From: Desulfonatronospira thiodismutans ASO3-1 | GTDB taxonomy: Bacteria; Desulfobacterota; Desulfovibrionia; Desulfovibrionales; Desulfonatronovibrionaceae | DNA: 64,000 nucleotides | Assembly (NCBI RefSeq): GCF_000174435.1 | Contig: NZ_ACJN02000001.1 | Location: 857,658-921,657, forward strand | Direction of reading: 5' to 3' | Shown: positions 59,828-64,000 of the stretch, piece by piece | How positions within the stretch are numbered: the first letter of the stretch is position 1 | How the letters are laid out: every line of letters starts with the position of its first letter | Notes under the pieces: model-generated | Told to the model about the DNA's origin: nothing | What the model saw: only the letters and a program-made list of their open reading frames with translations | Databases searched by the model: none | Made by a program: the position numbers and the translations under genes

Positions 59828-60391
59828 AAATTCTCCTGCATATTTAAAACTGACAATAAACCCTATAACAACAATAACGGACTTGGTAACCGTAAAAGGA
59901 GTTTTTTTCAACCCTTGAACTTAAAGCCTGCCGGGCCTGCAAACATGCAGCTGCAAAAAATCTAAAGCGGGCTTTGCCCGCAAACCATTTTTTCTTACGC
60001 AAAACGCCCATTTAAATCCTCTTCGGGGTGCTTACGCATTGAATTACGCCAAAGCGTGACAAGCAAAGATCGCAAAGCAAGAAATTTATCTTTGCGCCAT
60101 GCACGGCAACGTTCAGCCGGGCCTGCTCCTCAGTATAGATCAAGGGCACGGCGTAAACTCCCCTCCTTAGCCAAGGAGGGGCCGGGGGTGGTTGTAACCG
60201 ATCCCTTCATTATCTCTCCCCTCCTTAGTCAAGGAGGGGCCGGGGGTGGTTGTATGAGATCCCTTCCTTTACGCAGGACTGGACAGTAATTCCCGGTTAA
60301 GTTAATTAAGCCCGGTCAGCCATAGCTTACCGTTTTTTGCAGCATCAGTGTTTTAAGTCTTATTCTTATAAAGCTTGACCAAAGAGGTCCA
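59828..60391. other. Repeat-rich region before the GGDEF-TPR gene
   Basis: It holds a family A left end at 59962-59990 (CTAA followed by AGCGGGCTTTGCCCGCAAACC) with no recognisable right end, then two tandem copies of a CTCCTTAG-hairpin repeat (60158-60270). No gene was found. Confidence 0.6.
60158..60270 (+). repeat. Tandem pair of CCTCCTTAGYCAAGGAGG hairpin repeats
   Basis: CCCCTCCTTAGCCAAGGAGG, then GGCCGGGGGTGGTTGTA and GATCCCTTC, occurs at about 60158-60207 and again at 60219-60270 with one C to T change. The first part is a near-perfect hairpin with GCC or GTC at its tip. Confidence 0.75.
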
Positions 60392-62779
60392 ATGAAGCCC
60401 CGTCTGGACAAAAGCGATCTCATACTTTTTGAATCCGTGCTCAAGGATTCACTGAGTACCGTCATTTCCTTTTCGGCATACAGCCTGTATTTTCCACAGG
60501 AAATCCCTTCTATCATGTACCATGACCGGGACATAGTTCCGGTAGTGGAAAAAGACCGGGTTCTCTTACCCCTGATGTATGATGGCAGATTCCTGGGGAT
60601 CTTCATGGCCCGGGGCACTGATCCGGAGCGCATGCAGGCCCTGGCCCTGGACCTTCCGGGCATAATTTCCCTCTGCCTGGACAAGGTCCTGCTGCAGAAG
60701 CAGTGCATTACCGACTCCATTACCGGACTTTACAACCAGGAAAAATTCCACCAGCTGCTGGAAAAGGCCGTAGAAGACATTCAGGCCAGCCTGACCCTGG
60801 GTCCGGCCGCTTCCATGGATTCAGGGCTGGACCGATACAGCGCCACTTTCTGCGTGATGCTCATAAATCCTGACCGCTTCAAGAGGATCAATGAGACATT
60901 TGGTTACGCCTTCGGCGACCAGGTCCTTTACGAACTGGCTGAACATGTTAGAAAGGAGCTGCCTGAGCAGGCAGTTTCAGCCAGGCTTTGCAACGATACC
61001 CTGGCCGTGTTCTGGCCTCAGGCCCCGGCAGCCAGGTGCAGGGAACTGTCTGAAAACCTGAGAAGCAGAATCTCTTCCCAAGTATTTGAATACCCGGTTT
61101 CCGGGGAGAAGATATCCCTGAGCGCCGGTATCGGCTGGAGCCTTTTTCCCCAGGACATCAAGGGACCGCAGTTTCAAAAATCCCCCTTCGAGCTGGCCCA
61201 CCTTGTCTGTCGCAAGGCAGGGGAGGCTTTAAAGGTGTCCAAAGAAAACCACAACAGCAAGGCCTTTGCCTTCAGCCAGATTCTGCAGCATGGCGGAGTA
61301 GTTCTGGAAGTACTGCCCATGAACCGCCTTGTGCTGAACCTCGGCAAAAACATGGATGCCCTTGAAGGCCAGAAATTCATGGTCTGGTCCCAGAAGTTCA
61401 ACGGACAGTCCCAGTCCATAAAAAAGGCCGGGCATTCTTCCGGGACCTACCCGGCCATACACAAAGGTGAAATCGCCATCCAGGAAGTACAGGAGGAGGT
61501 TTCCATCGCAGAAATACTCTATCTGAACGACCCGGCCTGGAAAATCGAGTCCGGGGACAAACTGAGCCTCCTGGCAGAAAAGGAAAGCCTCCTGGAAAAA
61601 CAGGATATGCTGAATAAGGATATTCAACCCCGGGACCTGTTTACCGGGCTTTATTCCTACCGGGACTTTCTCTCCCTGTGGACCCGGGCCAGAATTCAGG
61701 ACGAATACTTCTGTATGGCCATGCTCAAGCTGGAATACCCGGGCAAGGACACCCAGAGCAAAGGCATTGACCTGGAGAACCTGGTTCAGGAAATCATAAG
61801 GATTGTGGACAGAAAATTTTCCCGGCAACCCTTAAGCGGCAGATACAGTTCCACCTGCATGGTATTTTATTTTTCCGGCCAGAATGCCCAAAGCCTCAAA
61901 GAGCCCTGGTTTTATTTGCTGGAGGAGATCAAATCCTCGCTGCACATCCCGGCAAGCCTGGCCCTGGCCGATTACCCCTGCCTGAGCTATTCCAAAACAG
62001 ACACCCTGGAAAACTGTCGCAAGGCCCTGGAACACGCCAGGCTTACCACTCCCCCCAGGATGGCCTGCTTTGACTCCCTGACCCTGACCGTGAGCGCGGA
62101 CTCCCTGTTCAGCCAGGGGGACACCTTTGCCGCACTGGAGGAATACAAGCAGGCCCTGGCCGCAGATGAAAACAATCTTCTGGCCCGCAACTCCCTGGCC
62201 ATATGCTATGCCCGCCTGGGCAGGCTGGAGCTGGCCAGGCAGCATTTTCAGGAAATCACTGACAAAGACAGCGAAAACCTCATGGCCTGGTACAATTTGG
62301 GCTGCGTCTGTCTCAAGCAGGGTGATTCCCTTGAGGCTGCAAACCTTTTTGCAAAGTGCCTTGAAATCGATTCCTCCCACGCATTCAGCCTGCTAAGACT
62401 TGGCCAGCTGGCTGAAAACAGCGCGGATTTTGAAAAGGCAGCCCGGTGCTACCAGGAGGCGGGACAAACCAGGGATGGAGCCGGCCTTGCCCCCAGGCAC
62501 CTGGCCAGGCTTGCCTGGAAGCAGGACCAGAAGGAACAGAGCAGGGAATTTCTGCACCAGGCCCTGCTGCAGGATCCCAGGGACGCTTTTTCCCTGAACC
62601 TCATGGCCAGGATGTACCTGCAAAGCGGGGATGATCCGGAAATAGCCGAATCCCTGGCCAGGCAGAGCGTGGCCCTTAGACCCGATGTGAGTGAATTCTG
62701 GCTGGATCTGGCTGATATTTTCAAGGCCAGAGACAAGTCAGAGCAGGAGGCCCAAGCCAGGGCCAGGGCTCATGGATGA
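60392..62779 (+). CDS. Degenerate double-GGDEF and TPR protein
   Basis: 795 residues. Region 1-100: GAF-like or unassigned. Residues 105-270: GGDEF-like fold (SITGLYNQEKFHQLLEKA, INPDRFKRINETFGYAFGD), but the active-site GGDEF is replaced by LCNDTLAVF. Residues 290-400: unassigned strand-rich part. Residues 405-570: a second GGDEF-like domain (FTGLYSYRDFLSLW) also lacking the signature. Residues 575-795: five or six TPR units (NLLARNSLAICYARLGRLELA, LMAWYNLGCVCLKQGDSLEA). It is thus unlikely to make c-di-GMP and more likely a scaffold or nucleotide sensor. AAAGAGGTCC precedes the ATG. Confidence 0.8.
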   Translation: MKPRLDKSDLILFESVLKDSLSTVISFSAYSLYFPQEIPSIMYHDRDIVPVVEKDRVLLPLMYDGRFLGIFMARGTDPERMQALALDLPGIISLCLDKVLLQKQCITDSITGLYNQEKFHQLLEKAVEDIQASLTLGPAASMDSGLDRYSATFCVMLINPDRFKRINETFGYAFGDQVLYELAEHVRKELPEQAVSARLCNDTLAVFWPQAPAARCRELSENLRSRISSQVFEYPVSGEKISLSAGIGWSLFPQDIKGPQFQKSPFELAHLVCRKAGEALKVSKENHNSKAFAFSQILQHGGVVLEVLPMNRLVLNLGKNMDALEGQKFMVWSQKFNGQSQSIKKAGHSSGTYPAIHKGEIAIQEVQEEVSIAEILYLNDPAWKIESGDKLSLLAEKESLLEKQDMLNKDIQPRDLFTGLYSYRDFLSLWTRARIQDEYFCMAMLKLEYPGKDTQSKGIDLENLVQEIIRIVDRKFSRQPLSGRYSSTCMVFYFSGQNAQSLKEPWFYLLEEIKSSLHIPASLALADYPCLSYSKTDTLENCRKALEHARLTTPPRMACFDSLTLTVSADSLFSQGDTFAALEEYKQALAADENNLLARNSLAICYARLGRLELARQHFQEITDKDSENLMAWYNLGCVCLKQGDSLEAANLFAKCLEIDSSHAFSLLRLGQLAENSADFEKAARCYQEAGQTRDGAGLAPRHLARLAWKQDQKEQSREFLHQALLQDPRDAFSLNLMARMYLQSGDDPEIAESLARQSVALRPDVSEFWLDLADIFKARDKSEQEAQARARAHG

Positions 62780-62787
62780 GTGATATT

Positions 62788-63948
62788 TCAGGTGCCTTTG
62801 TCCTGATGCAGCGCCTTTAAAATACAGGCCGCAGTGAGAGCGCATCTCTGGGTCAGGCTGTTTTTTAAAATGTATTCCGAGGGGCTGTGATCATGATCCC
62901 CCAACGGCCCCAGGCCGTCCAGCACCGGCAGTCCCATGGCGGCGATAAAATTGGCATCGGACACTCCTCCGCGCACCTCCTGGCCAATGGCGATCCCGAG
63001 TTCCTCTGCAGCCTCCCGGGCAAGACCATACAGTGCTTCACCCTGTTTTCCCCGGGGCATTGGGGGACGTGAAGAAACCACTTCCCAGGTACAGCTTGTT
63101 CCCGGGACTTGAGAAGTCTTTAGTATACTTTGTATTCTGTCCTGCAGCACTTTTTCCTCTCCTGTGTCCTGGTATCGAATATCCACTTCCAGCAATGCTT
63201 TTTCCGGGATGCAGTTGGGCCTTGTTCCGCCCTGGACCCTGCCCACATTGACCTGGATGCGTGGTGGACTGTTCAACTCTTCCAGGGACAGCACCTTGTG
63301 CGCGGCCTCCACAACAGCACTTGGCTTAGAACTTCCGGAAAAATTCCCTGCATGGCCTCCCTGTCCCCATACCTGCACCTGCAGGCCGATTTTTCCTTTG
63401 CGGCCCACGACAAGCTCCCCGTCAAGACCGCCTCCTTCCAGGACCAGGGCCATTTTGTTCTTTTGGCTTAATTCTCCTATCAATCCCCGGGAATAAGGCG
63501 AGCCCACCTCCTCGTCGGAGTTGCACAAAAAAGTCACTGCCAGATCCTGGAGCATGCCGAACCTGGCCAGGGCCTTGAGGGCAAACACCCCCACAACCAG
63601 ACCGCCCTTCATGTCCAGGACCCCGGGGCCGTAGGCGCATGTCTCGTCCTCCTGGAACCAGTCGAATGAAGTATCTGCAGCAAATACCGTGTCCATGTGC
63701 CCCACCAGGAGCAGGCCCTTTTGTTCCCCGGCTTTGGGGGTCCGGGCAATGACCATGTTGCCGCAGTGAGTAAAAGGAACAACCCGGCTGTCCATCCCTG
63801 TACCGGCCAGAATTCCGGCCATGGTTTCAGCCATGCGGTCCAGGCCCTCTTTGTTGTGACTGCCGCTCTGGATGAGCACCAGCTGCCTCAAAAGGTCCAG
63901 CATTTCCTGCTGCCTGGAATATATATCCTCTGCAATTTTTTGTATCAT
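62788..63948 (-). CDS. M20 family metallopeptidase (glutamate carboxypeptidase-like)
   Basis: 386 residues from the ATG at 63948; a GTG at 63981 would add residues encoded by a repeat end. LLVGHMDTVFAAD, GVLDMKGGLVVGVF and CNSDEEVGSPYSRG carry the zinc ligands and general base, and a dimerisation domain lies at about 190-300. It hydrolyses an acyl-amino acid, peptide or folate-type substrate with two zinc ions. It converges on the GGDEF-TPR gene with 8 bases between stops. The Shine-Dalgarno at the chosen start is poor. Confidence 0.88.
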   Translation of the reverse strand: MIQKIAEDIYSRQQEMLDLLRQLVLIQSGSHNKEGLDRMAETMAGILAGTGMDSRVVPFTHCGNMVIARTPKAGEQKGLLLVGHMDTVFAADTSFDWFQEDETCAYGPGVLDMKGGLVVGVFALKALARFGMLQDLAVTFLCNSDEEVGSPYSRGLIGELSQKNKMALVLEGGGLDGELVVGRKGKIGLQVQVWGQGGHAGNFSGSSKPSAVVEAAHKVLSLEELNSPPRIQVNVGRVQGGTRPNCIPEKALLEVDIRYQDTGEEKVLQDRIQSILKTSQVPGTSCTWEVVSSRPPMPRGKQGEALYGLAREAAEELGIAIGQEVRGGVSDANFIAAMGLPVLDGLGPLGDHDHSPSEYILKNSLTQRCALTAACILKALHQDKGT

Positions 63949-63963
63949 GGGCTTGGTTTTTTT

Positions 63964-64000
63964 ATTGTGTTGCGGGTGCACTTCGCTTTAGCGACTTACT
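63964..64000 (-). repeat. Head-to-tail junction of two family A ends
   Basis: On the minus strand AGTAAGTCG (a family A right end) is followed by CTAA and then AGCGAAGTGCACCCGCAAC, a decayed family A left end. One CTAA appears shared; the first element continues beyond the window. Confidence 0.55.

Overview
The window looks like a chromosomal segment of a sulfate-reducing bacterium of the Desulfovibrionales (possibly a Desulfohalobiaceae- or Desulfonatronospira-like organism). This is inferred from the Desulfovibrio-type HisH/HisF pair, the gene order fliR-flhB-flhA-flhF-fleN-fliA-cheY-fliL-...-cheV, a polyferredoxin/NapH-like membrane protein paired with a Tat-exported DUF362 protein, and serA beside a class V aminotransferase. 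No rRNA, tRNA or CRISPR array was found, and no transposase gene is visible.

Layout. 1-2.5 kb: 3' part of a hybrid histidine kinase whose start lies outside the window. 2.5-6.4 kb: repeat-rich DNA with a coiled-coil nuclease-like protein, a universal stress protein and a 52-residue Cys-rich peptide. 6.4-12.1 kb: a lipid-modification island (DUF2177, UbiA-like prenyltransferase, DUF1295 reductase-like protein, flavoprotein, and one polypeptide joining DUF1365 to a cyclopropane-synthase-like methyltransferase). 12.1-19 kb: a degraded accessory stretch with an AAA/DUF4143 ATPase gene split by a mobile repeat, a second AAA remnant, an orphan ribbon-helix-helix antitoxin, a GGDEF fragment, an intact higBA module and a TauE/SafE permease. 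19-30 kb: Smr protein, uup, csaA, glgA, Fe-S membrane protein and DUF362, metallopeptidase, serA and aminotransferase. 30.7-34.5 kb: hybrid kinase coupled to a LivK-like binding protein. 34.8-40.2 kb: ATP-grasp protein, hisH, hisF, moaC, dnaJ, rpoZ and a TtcA-like enzyme. 40.4-53.6 kb: M23 peptidase, then the flagellar export/regulation/chemotaxis block with dus and ispH embedded. 54-57.8 kb: proB, obgE, rpmA, rplU and comF. 57.8-64 kb: flavoprotein, small ORF, MBL hydrolase, nitroreductase, a degenerate GGDEF-TPR protein and an M20 peptidase.

The most striking content is not protein-coding. At least eight families of short, structured, dispersed repeats fill the gaps, and some sit inside genes and inside one another. 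Family A (about 240-340 bp, always bounded by CTAA) split an ATPase gene at 14.4-14.7 kb; removing exactly 288 bp restores the reading frame. It has also landed on the stop codons of serA and of the convergent pair cheV/proB. Family D (about 46-53 bp, eight copies) folds as an outer stem carrying two inner hairpins, mostly with three-base loops. Its arms differ from copy to copy while pairing is largely kept, and one copy lies in frame inside the hybrid kinase. Two composites (3394-3768 and 27463-27943) show three or four families nested within each other, one with a TA and one with a TAA target duplication. These are probably non-autonomous elements mobilised in trans by transposases encoded elsewhere.

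Functional links. The lipid island resembles gene sets for methylated or furan fatty acids. The flagellar block combines the export gate (FliR, FlhB, FlhA), placement and number control (FlhF, FleN), the flagellar sigma factor and chemotaxis signalling (CheY, CheV). An FNR/HcpR-like palindrome between 18.8 and 19.1 kb and an operator inside the higBA promoter are the clearest regulatory sites.
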